Shown here one piece after another: positions 26,780 through 39,469 of a DNA stretch of 64,000 nucleotides. Numbering within the stretch: position 1 is the first letter of the stretch; each line of letters begins with the position of its first letter. The notes beneath the pieces are model-generated. The model saw only the letters and a program-made list of their open reading frames with translations. It did no database searches and was not told the origin of the DNA. This DNA comes from Onchocerca lupi (Eukaryota; Nematoda; Chromadorea; Rhabditida; Onchocercidae), in the NCBI GenBank assembly GCA_028564675.1, contig JAOVVO010000273.1, forward strand, positions 33,399-97,398, written 5' to 3'. A program made the translations under genes and the position numbers.

Positions 26780-26905
26780 ATGTTTTGTGAACGTGTTAAC
26801 AGCAAGTTTGAATTGCGCCGTGGATTTGAAATTAATAAGGTGAAAAACTATTATTAGTTGATGATGTAACAAATACGGGTAAATCTTCACTTGAAGCTGT
26901 GGGAT
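26780..26905 (+). pseudogene. pyrE: Orotate phosphoribosyltransferase (pyrE-like) fragment
   Basis: The first frame reads [19 protein letters not shown]; the next, after a one-base deletion near 26840, reads [20 protein letters not shown]. Together they give the bacterial OPRTase core: LRRGF, then the PRPP-binding loop LLVDDVTNTGKS (normally V-[VE]DV-TTG-S). The frameshift and missing ends make it a pseudogene. The eukaryotic UMP synthase domain differs in this region, so a bacterial donor is more likely. Confidence 0.65.
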
Positions 26906-27925
26906 GCGCAGAAGATACAGAAGATATATTAATAGGTCAAGAAGTTTGTTCTCCTGCCGAAAGTAGATGACAAAACATGGAACATAGATAGCGAAAGAAT
27001 CGCAACTAAGTAGACTGACGTTCTTCAATTTCTTAAAGGCAAAGAAAATGTCGCAAGCAGACAAGAACCTATCAGGAAACATCTCCTACTTGTCTATGAA
27101 CGTAGCCCCTTTCAAACGTGTAATATTGCTACCATACTAGTTCTCCTTCAACTTGGAGTACTGCCAATTTAGAGAATCGCCAGAGCCGTTAAAAATTTTG
27201 CTTGCCGGATATATTGCCGATTCAAAGCATTTCCTATCTGTCATCAAACAATGCAGCACCTGTTTCCAAATGACATCATTTGGCGCAGAAATCGTAACCA
27301 TACAATTCATGTCAACTTTCAAAGCCTTCATAAAGTCGGTTCTGTGGTTCGTTATTAGATGATCAACACAAATTCAACAATCCGACAAATCGCTCGAATA
27401 GTATTCTTCTCTATCAGCGACAATGGAAGGAATAACGTAGATCAATTTGCCTAAATGTTCTTTAATAATTTTTTTGTTACATCTTCATCAATCAATAAAA
27501 TGTTCCTCAACAGGATTCATCTCTATCACGCATGACACAAAAAACCTCTTCACACTTATTGCTGACCTAGCCTAATCACAATAGCAAGAATCAGTACAGT
27601 CAAATTACAAAGTATCAGTTTTTCTTCCCCAACGCCAGAAACATGCGCTTCCTCTTTTCATTTTTTCAATATAACAAGATTGAGTTGCAGCAATGAGTTT
27701 ATATGAAAAAAAATACATAAAAACATGCACGTATTCGAATGCAGTGTTGTGTCAAAAGTTCAAAGCAATAAGTAAGAATTTTCCGACATCCAAGATTTTG
27801 AATTAATATAGATAAGGCGTGTGTTTAAGAGCTTTCGGAGATTTAAGATTTTGAACAAACGAACACTAGCATTTTTATTTATATAGCTGTAGTCGGATAC
27901 GTGAAGCTTGGTCGGGTCCAGCTAA

Positions 27926-28804
27926 TATATTAGTATATTATTATAATAAAGTTTTTTCGATATTATTAATTTTTTCGATATCAATTTTAGTTTTCAATTC
28001 AGATTTTTTTGATAATTTGAAGAATTTTTTAATTTTTAATTTCTTCATTAACCATTTCAATAGTTCCGAAATTGATTTTTGTTTTAACAAACGTTTTTCA
28101 TAATTTGATTTTTGTAAGTTATTTTAGCAATTAATTAATAAGTAATGATTTCAAATTTTATTGATTTACAAACTTTCGAAGTTTTTTTTAATAAACAAAA
28201 TAAAATAGCAAAAAATGTGGCAAATGTTATTTAGGATGGATTTAATTATTTGCTTTATAATTGAAGTATGGAAATTTTCGAATTTCCATACTTCAATTAT
28301 AAAGAAAATTTCAATTATAAAATTTTGACGAAAAATTGAGATAAAATTTTAATGTAATCCAATTTCAAATTCTAATTTAATGAAATTTTGATGTGAACAA
28401 TTTCGATGCAGTTTTGATAAGCTTTTATCAAAATTGTCAAAAAAAAAAAGAGATAAGATTAAAAATAGTAGTAATTTTAAAACGAAAGAAAAAATATGTG
28501 TGATTTATTTATGAAATTTTAAATTATTTCGCAAAATAAAAAAAAATTTTTTTGCGATCATTTTTGCTCAATGCAATAAAAATAAATAAAAGAGGAAGAA
28601 AGGAAAAAAAACTATGATATTATTGAATGATCTTAAGTTGAACCTAAGGGAGAGAAAATGATCAATCATATTACTTTTGCTCATTAACCAAGTTTTATGA
28701 GGCTCATTCTCATTGCAAACTAAAGCGAATTGCAGTGAGGAAGAGAGGCGACAGAATTGTTCCGAAAAACTTTTATTTTCAAAAATAATATTCTTTGGAC
28801 GAGA
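27926..28804. other. Upstream region of the channel gene
   Basis: AT-rich sequence between the Helitron block and the channel gene; it should include the promoter. A perfect palindrome sits at 28253-28304. No coding signal. Confidence 0.45.
28253..28304. repeat. Perfect palindrome, 24-bp arms, TTCG loop
   Basis: Arms 28253-28276 and 28281-28304 are exactly complementary around TTCG. It lies about 500 bp upstream of the channel gene start. Confidence 0.9.
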
Positions 28805-31800
28805 ATGGAATTGATATTTTTACAGTATAATTACAATCATATAATTAATATTTCTATTGTTATTATAACTATTACCAGTATTACTACAGCAACGAATGCA
28901 ACTAATACTACTGATCGATGTACAAGGTAAAATTTTAATTCAATTCATTAATTTTTCATTAAATATAAAAATAATGAGAAAGTTTTCAGTTCTTATTTCA
29001 TTTCATTTTTACAAAAGTTTTTTTTCTTTGTTTTTTGTTTTGTTTTTTTTTTTTTTTTTTTTTGATCTAAAGTAAGTATTACAACTTGATTATTTGGTTA
29101 TTATCAATATTAACCCAAGAATAATTGTAAATATTAACAGCAATTAATAATTTAAGGTTATTTTGATTTTTTAAACTTTAAAAATAGTAATTTCACTTAT
29201 CTATAAATTTCCTAGCTTAAATAACTTAATGAAGGAAATTATTGTAATAGAAAAAAGAACTGGAAAAACTGTAATTTTTTCTATTTTTATTTTTCATGAA
29301 ATTTGAGAAGATATAAAATTATACCCAATTATAAGATAAATCAATATTTGTTGAACAATTAATTATAAGTTTTGAAAATCAATGAAAAAATTTAAATAAA
29401 TTGGAAAATTTTTTCAGATTTCTTAAGAGAATAAGAAAATCTGTAAATTATTTTCAAGCTGTACAACAAATGAAATTTTGTTTCATCTCCTGTTTCTTAT
29501 TAAAATATATTAAATTATTTTAACGACTAATGCAAGGTTGATGATTAAAATGTTTGAAAATTAAAAGATTAATTGAAATTAGATGATGGTTAATTAAACG
29601 AAAGGAATGTTGTAAGTAATTGTCAACTATATAATAACTTCCTACATGAAATTAAAAAGCGAAATTAGATAGAAAATTATTTGTTATACTGTTTTTTTCA
29701 CTTGACAAAAAAAAAATGGAATTTGAAGTTAAAGTATATTTCAAAAATTATAAAGTAGGTAATAATTGAAGTTGCGATAAGATGAAATATTGAATTTCAT
29801 CAGAATGATAGTTTTTTGTTTTTCTTTTTCATTTATTATTATTATAAGAATTTGGCTGTATTTTGTTCTAATTTGATATTATTTGCTTTGTTTGATAATA
29901 AATGATAACAAATTTGACTTGAAATAATTTATTCAATTAAATCGGGTATAAAAATAGGAAAAAATGAATGTTCAAAAAATTTCAACAATTTTCTAATATT
30001 AAATGTCTTCAACTAATGATTTTTTAAAATAGGTAATTAAAAAATTCGAAATATTATTATAATATACGAAAAGTTATATTTTTTTCTTGTTCGATATATT
30101 TATTAAATTGAATTTTTTTCTAACTCATCCAGAAATTTATGCAAATATTTATCGGTTAAAAATTCAAGTAGAATTGATATGATAAGTTTCAAAAATGATT
30201 TAAAAAATCGATAAATCAACCATTTTCCTATTTATGTTCCAATTTGTGATTATGTAAATGGATTCTTTCGTTGTTAAAATTGAATTTCATCTTATTTTGA
30301 TTGTTAAATCGTTTCATTAACAAACTACAAAAACAACAAATTTTATTTTAATTAAAACAAATTTCATTTCAATTATTATGCTTTTTTCAAACTTTATTTA
30401 CAATTAAGATGACGAAATTTTATTCTGTCTAGAACAATTTCATAGTTTTCGAAATAATTTCATCAAATATATTATATTTATGTTTTAAATTTGAATGAAA
30501 TCATTTTAAGTCATTCCATCTGATGAATTAGTTCTAACAAATGAACTAAAAATGATTTTAATGTCCATTTTAATGTAAAATTGATTTTATTCTCCGAATA
30601 ATCCTATCCGATTTGCAAAATCACTCTGTTTACATCACTTTTTATTACTATTTTTGGTTTTTTATTAATATTCTTGGCTCATTTCTCGCTTGGCTTCTAT
30701 GATAATAAATACATATTTATTGTTATTAGAGAATATTGAATTTATTCTCTAATCGATTGCAAAAATATTGCAAATATTATCAATGATATTTGCATTCTTA
30801 TTTTTGACAGTCTTAAAAATGTTAATTAATGATAATAAGATAGTGATAAGATGATTAAATTTCGATTTTAAGCTGTTTATGAAAACAGGCATGATAATAA
30901 AACGAAGATTTCTAGGAAATTATTCAAATTTATCCCATATAAAATTAAAATCAGTTGTGAAAAAGTTATAAAACAATAATGTTTTATTTGTTGAAAATTG
31001 TTGCAAATAAATGTTTCTTAAAAAAGAGTCGGAAAATTTCATAAATTTCAAAACAAAATTAGATTTTTAATAATTTCAGTTCCGATCTACTGCTTGAAAT
31101 ATGAAATTCATTATTTGATTTATATTTTAAAATTTTAAAATAACATTTCAATTTGAAAATTAAATTTATGCCTTAAAAAAATCATCGCTTTTTTTCCAAC
31201 TGATCTTTACAGTTAGTTAGTCATGTTTACAAGCAAATAACAGTATCAAATCTATTGACGTTATTTAAACATAAACCTAAATTAATTAATAATTAAATAG
31301 TTTCATTAACTCCAAATTTTAAAATTTTAATGAATTTCGTTAATCATAATGCCCTATTTAATTAAAAACTAACATTCGAATTTCAACATCACATAATTTA
31401 TTAATCAAGTTATTATCAATTTTAAATGACAAATAATTTTTTTGATATCTTACTAACTGTTGCTAATCTGAAAACGCAAACTTTTTTATGTTAAAGTAAT
31501 TTATCCAAATCGTTTACTAAATCATAAAATCACAATATTTTTTAGTTTTATAAATGGTAGTTGAAGTTTTAAATTTTATGAATGGCAATCAACACTATTA
31601 ATATGAATATTTATTAGTATTCACAATAAACTCTTTTTTTTTTCACGATTTTACGAATTTGAATGTAAATTATGAAAAACAGCGGAATTTTTTTTTTTTT
31701 AGAAAGCATAAAAATGAAGTAAATCAATTCATTTGCTGCATTATTGCGCTATTTTTATGATCTTTAATTTATTGATTGAAATTTTCACAAGTATTTTTTG

Positions 31801-34800
31801 AAGCAATAAAATGAAAAAGAGGAGAAAATAAATGAAAAAAAAATAATTGTTTAGCAATTAATTCTTTTTTTCGGATATTACTATTGCCAATGAAATTTCC
31901 TTTGAAAATTACCGAAAAGATCAAATTAAGAATTTTGCAAAAATGAGGTTAATATTTTTTGAATGTGAAAGAAAATTATAGGAAAAAACGAAGTCTAATG
32001 AGATTTTTTTATATGTCATCTCTAACCAAATTTTATTTACAATAAGCAATTAAATTTGTCAATGAAATTTGATTTGATAATAAATCAGTATGATAATGTC
32101 ATAATGATTCACAGTATGATAATGATATGATAATCAATATGATAATGATTTAAAAAGCAAAATTCCAAATTACATTCTATTATTTCAATAATTAAATTTA
32201 TAACACTGTCATCATTAAATTACCATTATCATATAAAATCATTATAATAATTATAATCAGTATCATATCACTTAACACTATTATCATAATAAGTTATTAT
32301 TATCATATATAATTGTTATCGGCATCGTTACATTATATTGTTATCATTATTATTGGGATCAAACTACACAACATTGTTGCTATCATAAGTTCATGAAATC
32401 AATATCATTTTATCAATCTTTCTTTCAATGAGAAAAATTAGCAATGTTTCTTTTTCTGCATTTACTTATGCAAATTATATAGTGTTGTTGATTTCTTCAT
32501 AATTTAAAATATCATATGAATATTTGTAATCGAAATTTAAAAATGAATTAGACTATTTTCGATATTTAAATTTTACCTATACTGGATAACTTTATCCAAA
32601 ATATTTGCCATTTTCAGTGAATGATCGATTGATGTCTGTTTTGGCAAACATCAATCGATCATTCATTGAAAATAACAAATATTATTTCTTCAATAAAAAG
32701 AATGAATATCGAAATAAAAATTGAAGATTAATGAATAGAAATAATAATTTGAAAACTAATGAACTTAAATTCTAATTTTGTATGAAATGAAAATAAAGAG
32801 GATAAATGAAATATTTTTAGTTTTGATATTTTCAGAAAAAAAAAGAAACAAAAATGATGGATTAATCGTTACTACAGAAAATAATTGATATAATAAAAGT
32901 TTATTTTAGGAATTCGATCAATTTGGGACATATAATCAGCGAATTACTCAAAAATTACGATACTCATTTGTTACCGGCTGAGGAAGGTGTTAATGTGACT
33001 ATTGAATTGCATATACAGGTAAACATATCATTATCAGATAATTTCAACTAAGATTTTGCAATTCAAACTTTCAATTTTTTTTTTTTTTTTATTCGATATC
33101 TTAATTCTAATTTTGTTCATATTATCAAAAAAAAAAAAATGAAAATTAAAAATAATTTTTCAAACGTGTTGAAAATAATTTGAAAAAAAAGTTGAAAATA
33201 ATTTTATCGCTTAAATTTTTTATTCTTTTTTTCCTGCCACTTTTCCCACCTATTAACCCGATTTTATCTTTATTTATCACTTCTTCTTTTGTATTTATCA
33301 TTCCTCATTCCTCTTTATCAAATATCTTATCAATTTTTCCAAGCCAAATATTTATTTACTTGCTTGAATATTTTTGGAAATATTTTGAGCGTTATTATTA
33401 AATTTGATTAAAAATTTAGAGAACATTATATGATATTATATGAAGTAAAGGAAAAAAAAAAGGTCAAAATCAAATCAATCATAAAATCAATCAACTATAT
33501 TAGATCAACTATGATACAAATGAAACTTTCTTTGGTCTTTGAGGAACTATTTTGAACAAAATTGCAGAATAAATGGAAATATATATATTAAGATATGCTA
33601 GTAATTATTTCCAGGACAAAACACATTATGATATTTACATGTGAAATTAAAAAAAAAAAAGATCAAAATCAAATCAATCAAATGTGACAAATCAACAATA
33701 AATTTAAATTTAACAATTTTTGATTCAAAAAATCATTTAAAAAGATGATAAAATGAAAATATAAATATTGGGAAATATCAATGCTTATTTTTTAGGGTAT
33801 AACAACAATTTCGGAAATAACCGGTGATTTTGAATTAGATTTTATGTTTTGCGAAATATGGGAAGATTCACGATTAAGTTATGCACATTTAAATATTTGT
33901 ACAACAAATATTACTTTAAAAAGTGATTTTCGAAAAAATATTTGGACACCTGATACATGCATTATCAATAGCAGATATTCATCGATACATAATTCACCAA
34001 CTGAAAATACTTTTGTTATTTTATATGCAAACGGTATAGTATGGAGTAATTTCAGGTTAGTTTTCAAAAAAAAAAAAAAAAAAAAGAAAAGAACAAAAAA
34101 ATGAAAGTTTTTTGAAATTTTATTAGAGAATTTTAAAAAAATCTTAAATATCAAATTATTTGTTACTTAAATATGAGAAGCGGAATATAAATAATATAAT
34201 TATTGTTTTATTTAAATTACTTCTTATTATAATTTGTTATTTTTACAGCAATAGCTTATTTTAAATCGAAGAGAATGTCAAAAATATGAAATTTATCGAA
34301 ATTAATCGCACATTAAATTAATATATTGTTAATTTTAGAACTGTTAACATTTAATTGAAGAAATTATGTCAATCATTAAAATTTTGTTATTTTTAGGCTT
34401 AAAGTTAAAGCGCCATGTAAAATGGATTTAAAAATGTTTCCTTTTGATTCAATAGAATGTCAACTTATTTTTGAAAGTTACTCGTTTAATACGGATGAAG
34501 TACGATTAATTTGGCATGAAAATCCCTTAAAAATAATGGAAGCTGTTGAACTACCGGATTTCGAATTAACCGGTTTATGTACGGATCATGAAAAACTTAT
34601 GTATCCGAATGGAGAATGGGAGAGAGCAAAGGTAAATTAAATTGCTTATTAATATTAATCAAAATTTTCCAGTTCTAATTTTTTTTTTTTTTCAAATATC
34701 CGGATCTTTATATTAGAAAATTTTTTTGCAAAAATTTTAAAACTTGATTAATCCGAGTGAACAATTTTATATAATTTTTCAAAAATTTTTTTTTAACTTC

Positions 34801-36105
34801 ATAAAAATTGTCATTATACAGGAACCAAATTTAGATATATCGGCTGAGATCATTAAAATTGGAGGAATTAATTGTTTCTATTATCTTGGATATAAATGTG
34901 ACAAAAAATAACAAACTATTGATTGTAAAAATAAAATCTGATTTAAATTTTTAATTTCAGAAACAAAAATTTTAAACTCTATTTTGGAGTAAGTAGAAAA
35001 CGTAAATCATTTAAAAACTTTTTCAATATACCATATTTATGCTTAATTTTAACCAATATAATAGCAAAAGTACTTTAATAATTGTTGCAAAAGCTATTAA
35101 ACATTAAAGAACATTCGGAAACTTGTCGAAAAATATTTAAGTACTCCATGATATTTGAATTATATTAAAATTTAAATAAATTGAAAACAGATTTTATCTA
35201 AAATTTTAAATTTTTAATAAAAAAAAAAGAACTTTTCCAGGTTAAATTTACATTTGCACGGCGATACGGTTTCTATCTATTTCAAACTTACTTTCCAACA
35301 TCACTGACAGTTATCAGCTCTTGGATTGGATTTTTCTTCGATGTACGAGCTGTTTCTGCAAGGTTAGCAAAATATTTTGTTCATTTTATTTAAAATTTTT
35401 AAGGCTACAGTACTATCACCATACGCATGTATACTGTATCAGATGCAGTAGTGATTTCATCTACAGTATCTTGTATATTCGACACAGAAATAGTATTATT
35501 ATTAGTTTTATTTATACATCAAATTTAATTTTTCAATTAAAAAAATTGCAATATTGGTACCATGCACATATTTATTGTATTCGATAAAGTAGCACTTTTA
35601 CGTACAGTATCCTGTATGTTATATTCTATTCTATACGAAAAACAATATCATCATTCAAGGCTTTGAATTTAATTTTTCAATTTAATTTTAAAAAATCAAT
35701 TCAATTTAATATTTAATTTTAAAAAAATGAAAATAAATAGTTATTTTTTAAAGGATAACATTGGGTGTATCATCATTGTTAGCAGTAAGTTTTCAATTTG
35801 GTAATGTATTACGCCATCTACCTCGTGCTAGCTATATCAAAGTTAGTTTATTTTCATATTTTTCCATTTATTTTTTCAGCTTTTTTTAATTAATTAATTA
35901 TTGGAAAAATTAATTAGTTCTTTTTCATCTTTCTAACTAAATTTAATATAGCTGAGACATTAATTAAAAAATATAAAGTGACAATTTTTATTATTTTCAG
36001 TATTTTTATAGTTAACGGATATATATTAATGAAAAAAATTTATACAAAATTAAATAAATAAATATCATTGTTCAATTTTTTTTCAATTGTTGGCAAGAAC
36101 AGAAT

Positions 36106-36151
<46 letters not shown>

Positions 36152-38639
36152 AACGAAAACTTTACGAAGAAAAATTCTGGTATAGTTTATCATATCTTGA
36201 TCATAATTTATCATTTTTTACTTCACAATTTTCTCTACAATTACAAGGAAAACTTTTTGATTAATTAAATTTATTCATAATGATATGCTTCCTATAAAAT
36301 TATCTATTTCAGTGTTTGGATGTATGGATGATAAGTTCGGTTATTTTTATTTTCTGCACACTTATAGAATTAGCTATCGTTTCTCGACTTAATCAGTAAT
36401 TAATTACATGTTTTTTTTCTTTTGTTTAAATTTCTATTAAAGAAATTTAAAAATCCGGTACATGTTGAAATATAAGGTATTGGATAGGATCAAAAATATT
36501 TTTCTAAAAAAGAATTCCAAGAGAATAAAATTTGGAAAAAATTATTAGACTTAAAATCGAATCGAATAGTTTTTGAATTGTATTTGAAATTTTTCATTAA
36601 AATTGATTTTCTGCAGTTATGAACGTGAGAGGCAACTTGGAATTGGAACAACTATGCAATGGCTTAATCAAATAAAGTTCATAATTAGTGATATAATTTT
36701 GTCTAAAATAAATGATGAATTATTAATTTTAACAAAATTTATTAATTACTGTTAAGATATTATTGCTTTCTAAATAAATGAATAGATAAATAAATAAACA
36801 AATACATATATATTCCAATATAATCATATGCATTAATATCTTTTGAAATAAATTTCTGTTGTTAGATTTAAAAATTAAATGAAATCAAAAAAAATTTTTA
36901 AACATTCAATTTCTTATATATATATATATATTTGTTGTTTAACTAGAAGAAAATTTTGGAATTTAATCATTTTCATTAAATCGTTAATTTTAAATTTAAT
37001 TTTTAGAAGACGAAAAAATCGATGTAGGAATTCAAATGATTGCAATGTGAAAATTTCAAAAAAACAGAATAATTTTTCTGTAAATAATATGGCAAAAAAA
37101 CAACAGAACAAAAATAACCTTACGATGGTTACCGATTTTGTTAATAATAATAAAGAACAATCTTCAAATGAACATCGTTCTTTCAAACGGGTAAGAATTT
37201 TGAATGAAAACTTTCGAGAAATTTAAATACTCATAATAAGTTCGAAATACTTATCTAATAGAATTTTTCAGACTTTATTTCATAATTTTTCTTTTTTTTT
37301 TTCTTTTTTTCTATTTCGTTTTCAGCCATTAATAGATATTAAGAAATTATTTGGTCAACTTTGTGATCGAGAATGGACAATTACCTCGTCACAGGTATAA
37401 ATGAATGATTGAGTAATTCAATTCATTAAATTTTCAAATTCCATTTTTATTCAAAGATAGTAATTTCTTTTCAAACAAAGAATGACAAAACCATTCTATT
37501 AAATTTATTTGTTAAGTTCAGAAAGAAAAAAAAATTCAAAACAAATGAGTAAATTCTCATGGTGAATAATTGCAATATTAAAACGGAAAATTTTTGAAAA
37601 AAAAAAAAAAGATGGCAATTCCAAAAACTTAACTTCCATTAATATAACGAATCATAGGTAATTTTCCCAAATAAAATTCAATTGATAAATTTGAAAAAAA
37701 AAAAATGAAAAAAAACTTGTTTTTTTCTTTTATTACGATATAACTGCGTAAACAATTTAGGACATTTGTTGAGATTAAGAATTGCGAATTTCTTTTTTTT
37801 CTGAAATTTGTACTATTAAAATTTAATGAAATTTCTTTTTTTCCCATTGCTTAAAGCTATTTTATATTTTGCTACCATATTAAAAATCAACAGAAGAAAG
37901 TTTGCGCGATATAGAACATATCATTCGAAAAATTAATGAAATTAAGTTCAAAGATTAATTTTTGAATTAAGTAAAGTTTTGAAATTGAACCATTTTTATA
38001 TTCCAATTTAGTTAAAGATTTGAACATTTTATATTATAATTTAGTTTATAATTTTAAGCTAACGTACTTGTACCTTAAAAATTAATTTAAACTCTTATTA
38101 AAATAATTAATTTATACTTCAAAAACCTAAAAATGCATCATTTTTCATTCAGGTCGACTATTATTCAATGATATTATTTCCTTTTGCATTTGTTATCTTC
38201 AATATAATGTAAGTTACCGATCAACATTTATATCTTATAACCTAAAATAATTATACCTTTGAATTCATAAATCAAATGTATAAATTTTAATACTAAATTT
38301 CAGTTTTAAATTTGAAGTTAAAATTTTAATAATAAATTAAAGTTTGACCATTTGAAGAAAAAAAAGCGCAATTATAATTTGAAATAATTTATTTTTTCGA
38401 AATAAATTTTTGAGTTTTTTTTCTAATCAAAAGTTTACAGCAAAACTAATATTATGAAAATTAATTATAATTATTGAAGGAAATGAATGAAAACATTTAT
38501 GATATTATCCTTGAAAATTTCTTCTTAACAAAAAAAAAACAATTAAAAAAATCATTTCAGATATTGGACAACGTATGTTTCAAAAATGGATGGGAAAATC
38601 CGATATGCTAATTTTTCATATATTAATTTGAAATGTTAA
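28805..38639 (+). CDS. Cys-loop ligand-gated ion channel subunit, nematode aminergic/anion-channel type
   Basis: Twelve exons: join(28805..28926, 32910..33018, 33796..34055, 34397..34631, 35241..35362, 35754..35841, 36313..36395, 36617..36676, 37007..37190, 37326..37394, 38153..38208, 38561..38639), 488 aa, all in phase. Seen: a hydrophobic N-terminal signal region; ligand-binding domain with IWTPDTC; the Cys loop [15 protein letters not shown] with 13 residues between cysteines; TM1 ([17 protein letters not shown]); TM2 ([19 protein letters not shown]); TM3 ([19 protein letters not shown]); a basic Asn-rich cytoplasmic loop; and TM4 ([22 protein letters not shown]). The SAR/FQFGN TM2 resembles nematode LGC/GGR amine-gated chloride channels such as LGC-55. 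Ligand is not determinable. Exon 1 is chosen because its 2-nt overhang fits exon 2 and no other Met precedes it. Confidence 0.9.
32600..32683. repeat. Imperfect hairpin in channel intron 1
   Basis: Arms of about 38 nt (32600-32637 and 32646-32683) pair with about four mismatches around an 8-nt loop. The core arm contains GAATGATCGATTGATG. Size and shape resemble an animal pre-miRNA or a tiny foldback element. Confidence 0.7.
34822..34935 (+). other. Candidate alternative terminal exon of the channel gene
   Basis: Inside intron 4, a good acceptor (ATTATACAG) opens a frame in phase with exon 4. It encodes 29 residues ([20 protein letters not shown] then YLGYKCDKK) and ends TAA at 34909-34911. 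AATAAA follows at 34930-34935. Use of this exon would give a protein ending before TM1. Transcript evidence is lacking. Confidence 0.4.
35407..35690 (+). repeat. Diverged tandem duplication in channel intron 5
   Basis: Two related units of about 140 bp, the first near 35407-35540 and the second near 35549-35690. They share patterns such as ACCAT-C-CAT-T-T--TGTAT, TACAGTAT-TTGTAT and TTTAATTTTTCAATT. Neither is coding in a usable frame. Confidence 0.55.
36111..36147 (+). repeat. Poly-T tract in channel intron 6
   Basis: An uninterrupted T run of about 37 nt in the intron. Confidence 0.85.
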
Positions 38640-39469
38640 TCATAAAAATTTTGTATAATAAAAACAAATAAAAGAATTAATTGCTTGAAGATGAGTGATG
38701 ATTTGTTATCAAACAAGCATTTTAAATCTGAAAAAGTTTAGATTTAAATAATATATTTCATGATATTATTAAATTAATAAAATTTTATTTTCTTACAAAA
38801 TACTTGGTAATTTAAATGAAAATAAATAGAAATTTAGTTATTTATTTATTTGCATTAAAATATAAATTAAAAATGATTACCTAAGAAATGATAATATCAC
38901 ATTTTTATCAATTAATTATGATTTTATCGTATAAATATAAACATTTATAGTGGAAAAATTATTTATTTCAAATTGCAATTAAATAATACGAATTTGATTA
39001 GTGCAATAAGATAACAGGAATTAATTAATTGATTAATTAGGACAACTTTTTATTTCACAAATCATGCATGAAGTGACCAGTTTCTTTGCAAAACCTGCAT
39101 TCCTTTTTCCTTTGTCAAATAAAGCAAATTTGTTCGGATGGATTTCGCTAAAACTTGTTCCCGAGAGTTCCTGTTAGGCAAATAGATCAAAATAATTGAT
39201 GTTAAAGGAATATCATTTTAGAAAATCTAAATTCAGGTTGGTTGAATTGCAAATGTCCTTTTCCCAATTAATTACACCGATCAAATTAATATAAAAGTCT
39301 TTTTTCGTATGTGAGATATTGTCAACATTCATTGGTTGACATTATTAATTAACCAAAATTCGAGTATTTATCTTTCTTCTATTCCTTCTTATCGATCTGT
39401 TTTTTTTTTGTTTTTACTAAATTTAAATTTTTGATATTTCACAACAACAATAACAACAACAACAAAGAA
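38640..39469. other. Spacer after the channel gene
   Basis: Holds the channel 3' UTR, with two overlapping polyadenylation-type hexamers at 38657-38672 just after the stop, and the upstream region of the cysteine-rich gene. No further gene seen. Confidence 0.5.
38657..38672 (+). terminator. Polyadenylation signals of the channel gene
   Basis: AATAAA occurs at 38657-38662 and again at 38667-38672, starting 18 nt after the stop codon. Confidence 0.6.

Noticed and set aside
33879..34154. Minus-strand frame opposite channel exon 3
   Set aside because: Shadow of the real exon plus an A-run; no motif.
36879..37226. Open frame spanning an intron and exon 9 of the channel
   Set aside because: Only 37007-37190 is exon; the upstream part is intronic low-complexity sequence.
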